Shown here in pieces: positions 1 to 7,995 of a stretch of 33,873 nucleotides of DNA. The notes below the pieces were generated by a model. It was given only the letters and a program-made list of their open reading frames with translations, was not told where the DNA came from and searched no databases. The stretch spans positions 1-33,873 of the forward strand of contig CAJCIM010000153.1 of the NCBI GenBank assembly GCA_903970395.1, read 5' to 3'. Every line of letters starts with the position of its first letter. The stretch's first letter is position 1. Source of the DNA: Acidobacteriaceae bacterium. GTDB lineage: Bacteria > Acidobacteriota > Terriglobia > Terriglobales > Acidobacteriaceae. A program made the translations under genes and the position numbers.

Positions 1-1994
1 TACTTCTTGACCAGCTTCTTTGCGTGGGCGACGACGTTCGAAACGGAGATGCCGTAGTGCTCCATCACGATGGGGCCCGGTGCCGAGGCTCCGAACTTGT
101 CGATGCCGATGGCTACGCCCTCGCGGCCGATGTACTTCCACCAGCCCATCGTGGCACCGGCTTCGACGGAGATCTTCGGTACGCCGTGCGGGAAGATGGA
201 CAGCTTGTACTCCTCGCTCTGCTCCTCGAAGATCTTGAAGCTGGGCATGGAGACGACGGTGGCGTTGATGCCGGCGTCCTTGAGCTCAAGCGCAGCCTTC
301 ATGATCACCTCGACCTCAGAGCCGGTCGCGACAAGCACGATGTCCTTGCCGAAGGCTTCGAGCACGTAAGCGCCCTTGCGGACGCCGGCGTTTACCTTGT
401 ACTTCTCGGCGTCGAGGACGGGCAGGTCCTGGCGGCTGAGGGCCATCCAGCTGGGGCTCTTACGCTCCAGCGCGAGCTGCCATACTGCGGCGGTCTCATT
501 GGCGTCAGCGGGGCGGAAGTCGGTGAGCTGCGGGATGACGCGCAGCGACATCAGGTGCTCGACCGGCTGGTGTGTCGGGCCGTCTTCGCCCAGGCCCACG
601 GAGTCGTGCGTGAAGATGTAGAGCGAGTGGCTACCCTGCAGCGCGCCCATGCGGATGGCCGAACGGCAGTAGTCGCTGAAGGTGAAGAACGTGGAGCCGA
701 ACGGGATGAGACCGCCGTGCTCCGCGATGCCGTTTACCGCTGCCAGCATGCCGAACTCGCGTACGCCGAAGAAGACGTTGCGGCCCTTTGGATCGACGTG
801 GAAGCTGGGCGAGTCCTTGAAGATGGTTTTGGTGGAGGCGGTGAGGTCGGCCGCGCCGCCGAAGAGCTCCGGCACCATGCCAGCGACCGCGTTGAGGATC
901 ACCTGGCCCGCGTTGCGCGTGGCCACGGCCTTCTCGGTCGGGAAGACGGGGATGACTTTGGCAAGACCGTCGCTTAGCTTGCCGGCGAAGGTGCGCTCGT
1001 ACTGCTCGCCGAGCGTGGGGTAGGCCTTCTTGTAGGCGGCGAACTTCTCGTTCCACTCAGCCTGAGCCTTCGCGCCTTTGTCCTTGGCCTGCAGCCAGTT
1101 CTTGCCGGCCTCTTCGGGGACGTAGAAGCTCTTGTCCTCGGGGAAGCCGAAGTTCTTCTTGGTGGCCTTGGTGGCTTCCGCACCGAGCGCTTCGCCGTGC
1201 ACCTTGTTCGTGCCGGCCTTGGGCGAGCCGTAGCCGATGACTGTGCGAACGCGGATCAGCGTGGGCTTCTTCGTCTCTGATTTGGCTTCCTTGATGGCGT
1301 TCTCGAGGGCGACGAGGTCGTTGCCGTCGGCGACGTGGAGCACCTGCCAGTGGTAGGCCTCGAAACGCTTAGTCACGTCCTCGGTGTAGCTGAGGTCGGT
1401 GGGGCCGTCGAGGGAGATGAGGTTGTCATCGTAGAGGACGATCAGCTTGCCCAGCTCCAGGGTCCCGGCGAGCGACGCGGACTCGTGCGAGATGCCTTCC
1501 ATCAGATCACCGTCGCCGCACAGGACGTAGGTGTGGTGGTCGACCGGGGTGTGGTTCTCGTGGTTGTAGATGGCGGCGAGGTGCTTTTCCGCAATGGCAA
1601 GGCCGACGGACATAGCAAAGCCCTGCCCGAGCGGGCCGGTGGTGACCTCGACGCCCGGGGTCTCGTGCACTTCGGGGTGACCGGCGGTGTGCGAGCCCCA
1701 CTGGCGGAACTGCTCCAGCTGGCTCATCGGGAGGTCATAGCCGGTGAGGTGCAGAGCGCCGTAGAGCAGCGCGGAGGCGTGTCCGTTGGAGAGCACGAAA
1801 CGGTCGCGGTCGCTCCACTTCGGGTCGGCCGGATTGAACTTCATCAGCTTGTGGAACAGGAGGTACGCGATTGGCGCGCAGCCCAGCGGTGCTCCGGGGT
1901 GGCCGCTGTTGGCCTTCTGCACCTGGTCGACGGCCAGCAAACGGAGCGTGTTGATCGAAAGTTGGTCTAGGGCGTCTTGCTGCAGATCACTCAT
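1..1994 (-). CDS. tkt: Transketolase (missing only the last base of its stop codon)
   Basis: Thiamine-diphosphate enzyme that moves two-carbon ketol units between sugar phosphates in the non-oxidative pentose phosphate pathway and Calvin-type carbon shuffling; cytoplasmic. The frame gives 664 residues, the usual family length. Visible signatures are NSGHPGAP at about residues 29-36, the diphosphate/metal motif GDGDLMEG at 160-167, and in the pyrimidine-binding half THDSVGLGEDGPTHQP with the catalytic glutamate region nearby. The ATG at 1994 is preceded by AAGGACAGG, a good ribosome binding site. The coding strand ends ...AAG AAG TA at the window edge, so one base of the stop lies outside. It is divergent from the esterase gene. 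The long plus-strand open frames across it are shadows. Confidence 0.96.
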   Translation of the reverse strand, partial: MSDLQQDALDQLSINTLRLLAVDQVQKANSGHPGAPLGCAPIAYLLFHKLMKFNPADPKWSDRDRFVLSNGHASALLYGALHLTGYDLPMSQLEQFRQWGSHTAGHPEVHETPGVEVTTGPLGQGFAMSVGLAIAEKHLAAIYNHENHTPVDHHTYVLCGDGDLMEGISHESASLAGTLELGKLIVLYDDNLISLDGPTDLSYTEDVTKRFEAYHWQVLHVADGNDLVALENAIKEAKSETKKPTLIRVRTVIGYGSPKAGTNKVHGEALGAEATKATKKNFGFPEDKSFYVPEEAGKNWLQAKDKGAKAQAEWNEKFAAYKKAYPTLGEQYERTFAGKLSDGLAKVIPVFPTEKAVATRNAGQVILNAVAGMVPELFGGAADLTASTKTIFKDSPSFHVDPKGRNVFFGVREFGMLAAVNGIAEHGGLIPFGSTFFTFSDYCRSAIRMGALQGSHSLYIFTHDSVGLGEDGPTHQPVEHLMSLRVIPQLTDFRPADANETAAVWQLALERKSPSWMALSRQDLPVLDAEKYKVNAGVRKGAYVLEAFGKDIVLVATGSEVEVIMKAALELKDAGINATVVSMPSFKIFEEQSEEYKLSIFPHGVPKISVEAGATMGWWKYIGREGVAIGIDKFGASAPGPIVMEHYGISVSNVVAHAKKLVKK

Positions 1995-2207
1995 TACCTG
2001 TCCTTTTATTAGTAGTATTGCGGGCGGGCACGTTCACTCCGTGCACCTGGAGATGTCGCTTCGAGCGCTCCAACTAGTGTACTCGTGCTGCGGGTCTTTG
2101 CCAGTGAACGGCAGATCAGGCCACGTACAAAACTGCATGAAAACTTCGTCGCAGGAACCAACCTCCGCAGGAAGGCATGGGGCCGGTTTCCTGTATTCGG
2201 AGTCCGT

Positions 2208-2213
2208 TATAGT
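2208..2213 (+). promoter_or_regulatory. -10-like box directly before the esterase start
   Basis: TATAGT lies exactly 7 nt before the ATG at 2221, and no Shine-Dalgarno sequence is visible. A transcript starting at the usual distance from this box would begin at or next to the start codon, making a leaderless mRNA. No good -35 element is seen, so this rests on the box and its spacing, which recur at other genes in the window. Confidence 0.4.
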
Positions 2214-2220
2214 TCGGGTC

Positions 2221-3717
2221 ATGGCATTTCGAGGGATTTTGTCTACAGTGGCGCTGCTGCTCGTCTCCGTAACTACCGCGCATGCCGCCCACTCCTGCGA
2301 GGCACTTGCGAAGTCCGCCTCACCGCATGTTCATATCACGACGGCAGCTCTCATTGCGGCGGGTGCGTTCATGCCGCCGGACAGTCGCAAAGCGATGGCG
2401 AGTCTCCCTCCGTTCTGCCGCGTGGCTGCGACGCTTGCGCCTACGGCTGACTCCGCGATTGGGATCGAGGTCTGGATGCCGGTTAGCCATTGGAACGGGA
2501 AGTACCTCGCGCTGGGCAGCGGCGGCTGGGGCGGGTCTATCGCTTATGGTGCGTTGGCGGACGCGCTGCGGCGGGGCTACGCGGCCAGCGCTACGGATGA
2601 CGGCCACACCGGTCCGAGCGCCAGCTTTATCTCCGGGCATCCGGAGAAGTTCGTTGATTTTGCGTATCGCGCTGAGCATGAGATGGCGGTTGAGGCCAAG
2701 ACGCTGATCCAGGCGTTCTATGGGGCAGCGCCGCGCTATTCGTACTGGGATGGCTGCTCCGGCGGCGGGCGCGAAGGGCTGATTCAGGCTGCGCGGTATC
2801 CAGATGAGTTCGATGGGATCATTGCCGGCGATCCGGCCAATGTGCGGCGGAATGCCTGGGCGCTGTGGCTGGCGAATGAGACGTTCAAAGACCCCGCTGC
2901 ATATATTCCCCCGGCGAAGTACCCGATGATTCATCAGGCGGTGCTTGCGGCGTGCGATGCCAACGACGGGCTGAAGGACGGCCTGATCGAAGATCCCGAG
3001 AGCTGCCATCCGGACTTTGCGGCCCTTACGTGCAAGGAAGGAGACGGGCCGGAGTGTCTGACCCCGCGGCAGGTCCAGAGCGCGCAGACGCTCATCAGCC
3101 CGGCGACAGGGAAGACCGGCATGGTGTACTTTCCGGGGCTTGAGCCGGGCACGGAGCTGCGCTGGGCGCGGATGGCGGGTGGTCCGGAGCCTGCGGAGCT
3201 GTTCTACGACCAGTTCCGCTACGTCGTCTATCACGATGCGAACTGGGACTGGCGCAGCTTCGATCTCGACCGCGATGCTGCCAAGGCGAACACCATCGAC
3301 AAGGACGTCGACGAGATGGACCCGCACCTTGCGGCGTTCGCCAAACACGGCAAGCTGCTGCTGTATCACGGCTGGGCCGATCAGCAGGTCGCGCCGGGGT
3401 CGACGGTTGAGTTCTACAAGGCCACTGTTGCCGACAGCGGCGATGCGGCGAAGTCGTCGGCGTGGGTGCGACTTTTCATGGAGCCGGGCATGGGCCACTG
3501 CTCTGGCGGCGAAGGGCCGGACACCTTCGACAAGATCTCGGTGATGGAGGCCTGGGTGGAGCAGGGCAAAGCGCCGGAGAGCATCGTCGCTGCGCATAGC
3601 TCGGCTGGCAACGTGGACCGCACGCGTCCGCTGTGCCCGTACCCGCTGATTGCGCGCTACAAGGGCAACGGCAGTATCGACGAGGCCGCAAACTTTAGCT
3701 GCGGCCCCGCTCGATAG
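2221..3717 (+). CDS. Secreted tannase/feruloyl esterase family hydrolase
   Basis: Probable exported serine esterase of the tannase/feruloyl esterase family, which cleaves ester bonds of plant phenolics such as galloyl or feruloyl esters; the actual substrate cannot be read from the sequence. It has 498 residues with a signal peptide (about 1-22, hydrophobic core ending in AHA). The nucleophile motif CSGGGRE places Cys179-Ser180. The acid is likely Asp387 in HGWADQQ, and the base His426 followed by Cys427 in GMGHCSGG. The paired cysteines next to Ser and His match the CS-D-HC arrangement of this family. I chose the ATG at 2221 because it gives a clean signal peptide; the frame stays open upstream to 1786 but that part has no protein-like features. 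It is convergent with the next gene, 12 nt apart. Confidence 0.88.
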   Translation: MAFRGILSTVALLLVSVTTAHAAHSCEALAKSASPHVHITTAALIAAGAFMPPDSRKAMASLPPFCRVAATLAPTADSAIGIEVWMPVSHWNGKYLALGSGGWGGSIAYGALADALRRGYAASATDDGHTGPSASFISGHPEKFVDFAYRAEHEMAVEAKTLIQAFYGAAPRYSYWDGCSGGGREGLIQAARYPDEFDGIIAGDPANVRRNAWALWLANETFKDPAAYIPPAKYPMIHQAVLAACDANDGLKDGLIEDPESCHPDFAALTCKEGDGPECLTPRQVQSAQTLISPATGKTGMVYFPGLEPGTELRWARMAGGPEPAELFYDQFRYVVYHDANWDWRSFDLDRDAAKANTIDKDVDEMDPHLAAFAKHGKLLLYHGWADQQVAPGSTVEFYKATVADSGDAAKSSAWVRLFMEPGMGHCSGGEGPDTFDKISVMEAWVEQGKAPESIVAAHSSAGNVDRTRPLCPYPLIARYKGNGSIDEAANFSCGPAR

Positions 3718-3729
3718 GGGTTGCGTTCG

Positions 3730-5679
3730 TTACTTCTTGGGTGGACCGGCCGGGCGCTGCATGTCGTTGTGCGGTGCCGGGGGTTGAGGACGTGGCGCCT
3801 GGGGTTGAGGGTGAGGCTGTTCGGCCTGCTGCGGTGGCCCTGCGGGACGGTTCTCGCGCAGGTTGTTCAGCTGCTGTGGGCCCAGAGGGCGACCTGGATC
3901 GTTCTGCTGGATCGCTTCGCGCTGCTGGTCGAAGCTGGGCCGTGGTGGCGGGGGAACGGCCTTGTTGAAGAGCACACGCGGCTGCTCCTGCGGGGCGGGC
4001 TGCTGCGGCTCAGGCCGTTGTACCTGCTGCGGGGCGCGTTCCTGCTGCTGAACCTGCGGCTGTTGCATAGGCGGAGTTGGCCGTTGCTGAACTGGTAGTG
4101 GCTGTTGGAGCGGCTGCGGCCTCTGTTGAGGTACGTTCGGCTGCGGAGCTGCATTGGGCTGCGGCCGCTGAATCTGCGGCTGCACTGGCTGCGGTTGCGC
4201 TCCGCGGTTTATGAACGTGCCGGGGCGTACGGCTGTGTCCTCGTGCGAGGCCAGCACTGGGCGCGAGATCACCGGTGGTATCGCTCGCGCTGGTGTGCCG
4301 ATGACGGTTCCGCGTTCAGGGCTGACAACGGGATGCGGCAGCACCGGCGCAGCGGCGATCTGTTGCGCATCCACATGCACCTGTGCGCCTTGCACGCGGT
4401 GGCCACCGGCAAAGGTGTCGTGCGAGACGGCGACCGTGCCGACGTTGCGGTTGACGTACGTATTGTTCACGACCGTGTAGTTGTTCACGATCGTGCGCTG
4501 GTTGTAGATGTTGCGCACCTGCGTCACGTTGCGGTTGTAGATGTTGGAGACGTTGACGCGGTTGGTGTACAGACCGCTGGCGTGATACCAGGGACGGTAG
4601 ACCTCGCCGGGGCCGAGCGGGAACCACGCGGTGACGCCAACGCCGCCGATGGCGAAGTTCGCTCCGCCGACGAAGGTGACCAGTGCGGGCGAGTACACCG
4701 GGCGCGCGATGGGCGGGCCGGGCCTCCAACCCCAGCGGCCACCGAACTGGCCCCAGCGGCCGTAGTGGAAGGGCGCGAAGCCCCACGGCTCGTACTCGAT
4801 CCACGTCCATCCCCACGGCGCAACCCACGCCCAGTGGCCGTCCTGGTAGGGTTGCCAGTCGACGGCGACGTTCGTGGGATACCAGACGGGACCGTCGTCG
4901 GAGTCCTGCCAGGTGCCGTAGCCGCTGAGGTCCTCCGCGCCGATGGTGCCGGGATTGACGTACTGCTGCTCGGCGGCCATCGCGTTCAGGTACAGGCTGT
5001 CGCGCTGCGCAGAGAAGGAGTCGAGGCCGTCGGGCTGCATGCCGCGGATAGGTTCGGCGCCGTTGGGTGCGACGAGCAGCCACTCGCCGGGCTCCAGCAC
5101 CTGCTGCACGTTGTTGCCGTTCACCTGCACCTGTCCGCTGAAGACGCCGATGGTGGTGTTGCCGCTGCCGGGGTCGACGTTGACGCGAACGTCGCCGGCC
5201 TGCAATACGGTGACAGCCACGCTAGGGGTGTCGAGCTCCACGGCTTCGCCCTGGTAGACGTTGAAGGTGCGCAGATGAACGCTGCCCTGCGCCAGGCCGA
5301 ACTGAGCCAGCGTGTCGGTCATGGCGGTCACAGTGAGGTCGGTGCGCTGGCCGAGACGCGCGGCGATCTGGCCGGTCTGCAGCTCCGCGACTGCGCCGAC
5401 GTCGGCGTAGATGCGGTCGCCGGTGGTCATGGGGTAGTTGACCTCAGCGGTGTTGAACTGCTGCACGCTGGCCGGCTCCAGCGAGACGTTGCCCTGCAGG
5501 ACGCTGACGCGGGCGACGCGGGCGGGCGGATCGACTGCGTTGGGATCATCTGGTCCCGGTTGATTCGGTCCCGGCTGATTGAAGTCCTGCGCCTTCAACA
5601 TTGGAGCTGCCACCAACGCCGCGAGCAATCCGGCAGCGATCAAACCTGTGTACCTGAACTTCCAACGCAGAGAGATCAT
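3730..5679 (-). CDS. FecR-domain / DUF6600-like secreted protein with Pro/Gln-rich tail
   Basis: Predicted exported protein of 649 residues with no known enzymatic function. After a signal/anchor segment (about 8-30, ending in LKAQ) comes a FecR-like beta domain at roughly 52-210 (ARVSVLQGNVSLEP, GDRIYADVGAVAEL, GVFSGQVQV). A tryptophan/tyrosine-rich block follows at about 260-340 with repeats such as WQPYQDGHWAWVAPWGWTW, typical of DUF6600-type proteins. An Asn/Tyr/Val-rich stretch leads to a long low-complexity Pro/Gln tail over the last 150 or so residues. I chose the ATG at 5679 because GAAAGGTGAGG ends 6 nt upstream; an in-frame ATG at 5703 would add eight residues and lacks such a site. 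A cell-surface or envelope role is inferred from the signal peptide and composition only. Confidence 0.85.
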   Translation of the reverse strand: MISLRWKFRYTGLIAAGLLAALVAAPMLKAQDFNQPGPNQPGPDDPNAVDPPARVARVSVLQGNVSLEPASVQQFNTAEVNYPMTTGDRIYADVGAVAELQTGQIAARLGQRTDLTVTAMTDTLAQFGLAQGSVHLRTFNVYQGEAVELDTPSVAVTVLQAGDVRVNVDPGSGNTTIGVFSGQVQVNGNNVQQVLEPGEWLLVAPNGAEPIRGMQPDGLDSFSAQRDSLYLNAMAAEQQYVNPGTIGAEDLSGYGTWQDSDDGPVWYPTNVAVDWQPYQDGHWAWVAPWGWTWIEYEPWGFAPFHYGRWGQFGGRWGWRPGPPIARPVYSPALVTFVGGANFAIGGVGVTAWFPLGPGEVYRPWYHASGLYTNRVNVSNIYNRNVTQVRNIYNQRTIVNNYTVVNNTYVNRNVGTVAVSHDTFAGGHRVQGAQVHVDAQQIAAAPVLPHPVVSPERGTVIGTPARAIPPVISRPVLASHEDTAVRPGTFINRGAQPQPVQPQIQRPQPNAAPQPNVPQQRPQPLQQPLPVQQRPTPPMQQPQVQQQERAPQQVQRPEPQQPAPQEQPRVLFNKAVPPPPRPSFDQQREAIQQNDPGRPLGPQQLNNLRENRPAGPPQQAEQPHPQPQAPRPQPPAPHNDMQRPAGPPKK

Positions 5680-5794
5680 CTTCGGCCTCACCTTTCGCGC
5701 CATGCGCGCAGCAAGTGTAACCCTAACGCGTAGAGAAAGATGCCTCGTGGTGAGACGCTTTTGGGTTCGGTGTCACCAGGTTTCTACAGTTTCT

Positions 5795-5822
5795 GGGAAC
5801 CACATACGTTGGCGGGACGTAT
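5795..5822 (+). promoter_or_regulatory. ECF-sigma-like promoter / inverted repeat in a divergent spacer
   Basis: In the 179-nt gap between two divergent genes, GGAACC (5795-5800) is followed after 17 nt by CGTAT (5818-5822), resembling -35 and -10 elements used by extracytoplasmic-function sigma factors. The same stretch contains an inverted repeat, ATACGT (5804-5809) and ACGTAT (5817-5822), spaced by 7 nt, that could be an operator. It points toward the lipoprotein at 5859. Either reading is possible; neither is proven. Confidence 0.35.
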
Positions 5823-5858
5823 CCTTCCACTGTCAGGAAAGATTCTATGGAGGATGGG

Positions 5859-6503
5859 ATGTCTCTCAACACTCGCATACTTGCTGCCTCTATACTGGCC
5901 TGCTTACTGCTCTGCGGCTGCCGCGTCACTACCGACGATCATGGTGATAAGAAGAACGTCGATATCAGCACGCCCTTCGGCGGCATGAAGGTGAACACCG
6001 ACAACTCCACTGACACCGCATCGATTGGCTTTACAGCGTATCCTGGCGCCGTACCGGTCAAAGACGGTGACGGCGATAACGGTAATAACGCCAATGTGAA
6101 TATGAGCTTCGGCGACTTCCACCTCGGGGTCAAGGCGGCCACCTTTCAGACTTCCGACTCCTCTGACAAGGTCATCGCGTTCTATCGTAAGGACCTTGCC
6201 AAGCGTTACGGTGACATCATCACCTGCCACGGCAGCAAAACTGTCGGCACCCCTGTCCGCACTAGCCAGGGCCTCGGCTGCGATGACAACGGTACCCACA
6301 TCAGCACTGGCGACCACGGCCACAAGGGCGTATCCATCACCACCGGCGACCAGGACTCGGGCAGCCTTGAACTGCGCACCGGCTCCGAGCAGCATCAGCA
6401 CATCGTCGGCGTCGAGCCCAAGGACGGTGGAACCAAGATCGGCCTGGTCGTGCTGGATCTGCCGACGCACCTTGGCAGCCACGACGGCAAGAACATCGAG
6501 TAA
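5859..6503 (+). CDS. Predicted lipoprotein of unknown function
   Basis: A 214-residue predicted lipoprotein. The N-terminus has a hydrophobic signal ending in the lipobox LCGC with the lipidated Cys at residue 21. A YPGA motif at 61-64 is followed by a segment (TFQTSDSSDKVIAFYRKDLAKRYG, described here by its ends TFQTSD and KRYG) that looks like a small alpha/beta domain tracking a helix ahead of a conserved-looking cysteine. The rest is rich in Gly, Asp, His and Thr. The ATG at 5859 is preferred because GGAGG lies 5 nt upstream; the in-frame ATG at 5847 would overlap that site. The likely location is the inner leaflet of the outer membrane or the periplasm. I do not recognise a function. It may be co-transcribed with the next gene, 47 nt downstream. 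Confidence 0.8.
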   Translation: MSLNTRILAASILACLLLCGCRVTTDDHGDKKNVDISTPFGGMKVNTDNSTDTASIGFTAYPGAVPVKDGDGDNGNNANVNMSFGDFHLGVKAATFQTSDSSDKVIAFYRKDLAKRYGDIITCHGSKTVGTPVRTSQGLGCDDNGTHISTGDHGHKGVSITTGDQDSGSLELRTGSEQHQHIVGVEPKDGGTKIGLVVLDLPTHLGSHDGKNIE

Positions 6504-6537
6504 CAGGGACAGCGAGAGAACAGCGGGCACAGTCTGA

Positions 6538-6543
6538 TAGCCT
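6538..6543 (+). promoter_or_regulatory. Possible -10 box 7 nt before a GTG start
   Basis: TAGCCT fits the TAnnnT pattern and ends 7 nt before the GTG at 6551, which has no Shine-Dalgarno sequence. It matches the spacing at 2208, 30010 and 33721. On its own this is weak. Confidence 0.25.
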
Positions 6544-6550
6544 TAAGCTT

Positions 6551-7294
6551 GTGCCCGTTCGTCTCTGCTCCCGCTGCCATGGGGATCTCCCTGTTGAGGT
6601 CTCCGGCGATCTACTTTACTGCCCGCACTGCGGCGCGCCCCAGGTCATCCTGTCCGAGGAGCTGCGCGAGCAGTTCGAGCAGCAGCAGCTGGCCGCGCAG
6701 AACCCTGCCAGTGCAGCGGAGATGGAGAACTTGCCGATCGAGCCGGTATCCGACCCCACAGCGATTGTGTGGCCGCGCGCGCTGCAGCTGATTGCGCTGG
6801 GCGGAGCGCTGTTTGGCCTGCTGCTGCTAGCGGGGCTGACGTTCCCGGCACTGGGCCTGTTTGCGGTGCTATGGCTGCTGATTGCGCCGATCGTGTTGGT
6901 GGGCATCTACGCTGCGCGGCACCCGCAGAGCCGGATCACGGTACGCTTCGGCGCACGGTTCGGTCTGCTTACGGGGCTGTCCATTGGCGTTGCCGGATTG
7001 CTGATCGGCACCTTCCGTCTGCTGGTGATGCGCTTTGCGCTGCATCAGGGCGCGGTGATCGATCAACAGATTACCGCTCTCTTTGCGCAGATGCAGTCGC
7101 CTGATGTCGTCAGGGCGTTTGGGATGGACAAGGCGGAGCTGCAGCGAGCCTTTGATCTGTATAACCTGCCGGAGTACCGCGCTGCGCTGTTCCTGCTGGA
7201 CGCGGCTGTGATGGTGGGGCTTTACGCCCTGTATGCAGCGGTCGCCGGTTCGTTTTCCGGCCTGCTCCGTTCGCGGGGGAGTGTCCGCCGGTAA
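6551..7294 (+). CDS. Zinc-ribbon membrane protein, function unknown
   Basis: A 247-residue protein beginning with a GTG. The N-terminus holds a zinc-ribbon made of two CxxC pairs, Cys6/Cys9 and Cys24/Cys27 (CSRCHG and CPHCGAP). A charged Gln/Glu-rich linker follows (about 35-50), then roughly four hydrophobic segments: two near 76-120, one near 137-160 and one near 215-240. This layout, a cytoplasmic zinc ribbon tethered to a membrane domain, is common among uncharacterised bacterial proteins and gives no specific function. It sits 47 nt after the lipoprotein and 26 nt before pyrR. The start is set by the first cysteine pair needing to be included; no alternative ATG lies upstream of it. Confidence 0.72.
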   Translation: MPVRLCSRCHGDLPVEVSGDLLYCPHCGAPQVILSEELREQFEQQQLAAQNPASAAEMENLPIEPVSDPTAIVWPRALQLIALGGALFGLLLLAGLTFPALGLFAVLWLLIAPIVLVGIYAARHPQSRITVRFGARFGLLTGLSIGVAGLLIGTFRLLVMRFALHQGAVIDQQITALFAQMQSPDVVRAFGMDKAELQRAFDLYNLPEYRAALFLLDAAVMVGLYALYAAVAGSFSGLLRSRGSVRR

Positions 7295-7320
7295 CTGGCA
7301 CTGGTATCATCTCCTCAGCC

Positions 7321-7914
7321 ATGAGCGATACCACCAGCACCGCCGTCACCGAGACCACCGCCAAGCCCCGCCTCCGCGAGAAGGGCCGATTGCTCTCCGC
7401 CTCCGAGATCGAGCGCACGCTCGTCCGCCTGGCCCATGAGATCGTCGAGCGCAATAACGGCGCAGCGAACCTCGGACTGGTGGGCATCAAGCGCCGCGGC
7501 GTGCCGCTGGCGCAGCGCATCGCCAAGCATATTGCCACCATCGAGAAGGCGCCGGTGGATACGGGTGTGCTCGACATCAGCTTCTATCGCGACGACCTCT
7601 CCACCCGCGACGTTCGGCCTGTGGTCGAGAAGGCCGACATCGGCTTCGACGTCAATGGCCGCGACATCATCCTGATGGACGATGTGCTGTACACGGGCCG
7701 CACGATTCGCGCCGCGCTGGATGCGCTGTTCGATCACGGCCGCCCGAAGAGTGTGCAGCTACTGGTGCTGATCGACCGCGGCCACCGCGAACTGCCGATC
7801 GAGGCCCGCTTTATCGGCCGCACTGTGCCTACGTCGCGCCGCGAGATCATCGAGGTGAAGTTGCGCGAGATCGATGACGACGAGCAGGTGATTCTGGTGG
7901 AGCTGGCGGACTAG
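7321..7914 (+). CDS. pyrR: PyrR-type pyrimidine regulator / uracil phosphoribosyltransferase
   Basis: PyrR proteins bind pyr mRNA in response to UMP/UTP to attenuate pyrimidine biosynthesis genes and often also make UMP from uracil and PRPP. This 197-residue protein carries the PRPP-binding motif DDVLYTGRTIRAALD starting at Asp120, plus GIKRRGVPLA and the basic stretch VPTSRREIIEVK typical of PyrR. Its N-terminus is about 20 residues longer than the core domain. No pyrB, pyrC or other pyrimidine gene lies beside it, so regulation of distant targets, or an enzymatic salvage role, is inferred. A TATCAT box ends 10 nt before the ATG and there is no clear Shine-Dalgarno sequence, suggesting a very short leader. 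Confidence 0.92.
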   Translation: MSDTTSTAVTETTAKPRLREKGRLLSASEIERTLVRLAHEIVERNNGAANLGLVGIKRRGVPLAQRIAKHIATIEKAPVDTGVLDISFYRDDLSTRDVRPVVEKADIGFDVNGRDIILMDDVLYTGRTIRAALDALFDHGRPKSVQLLVLIDRGHRELPIEARFIGRTVPTSRREIIEVKLREIDDDEQVILVELAD

Positions 7915-7995
7915 GTTCGGACCGGCTTCGAGTGCTGTAATCACGATTATCTCCGCATCTCGCATTACCGCACTCGCATCTCTAGGGGAATACCT

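Noticed and set aside
24-977. Long plus-strand open frame of 317 codons opposite transketolase
   Set aside because: It lies fully antisense to a well-conserved transketolase; high GC produces long shadow frames, and the translation has no recognisable domain.
2320-3597. Minus-strand open frame of 425 codons opposite the esterase
   Set aside because: Arg-rich shadow of the esterase gene, whose catalytic motifs are intact on the plus strand.
4105-5733. Plus-strand open frame of 542 codons opposite the FecR/DUF6600-like gene
   Set aside because: The minus frame has a signal peptide, FecR-like domain and good ribosome binding site; the plus frame is Arg/Val/Asp-rich shadow sequence.
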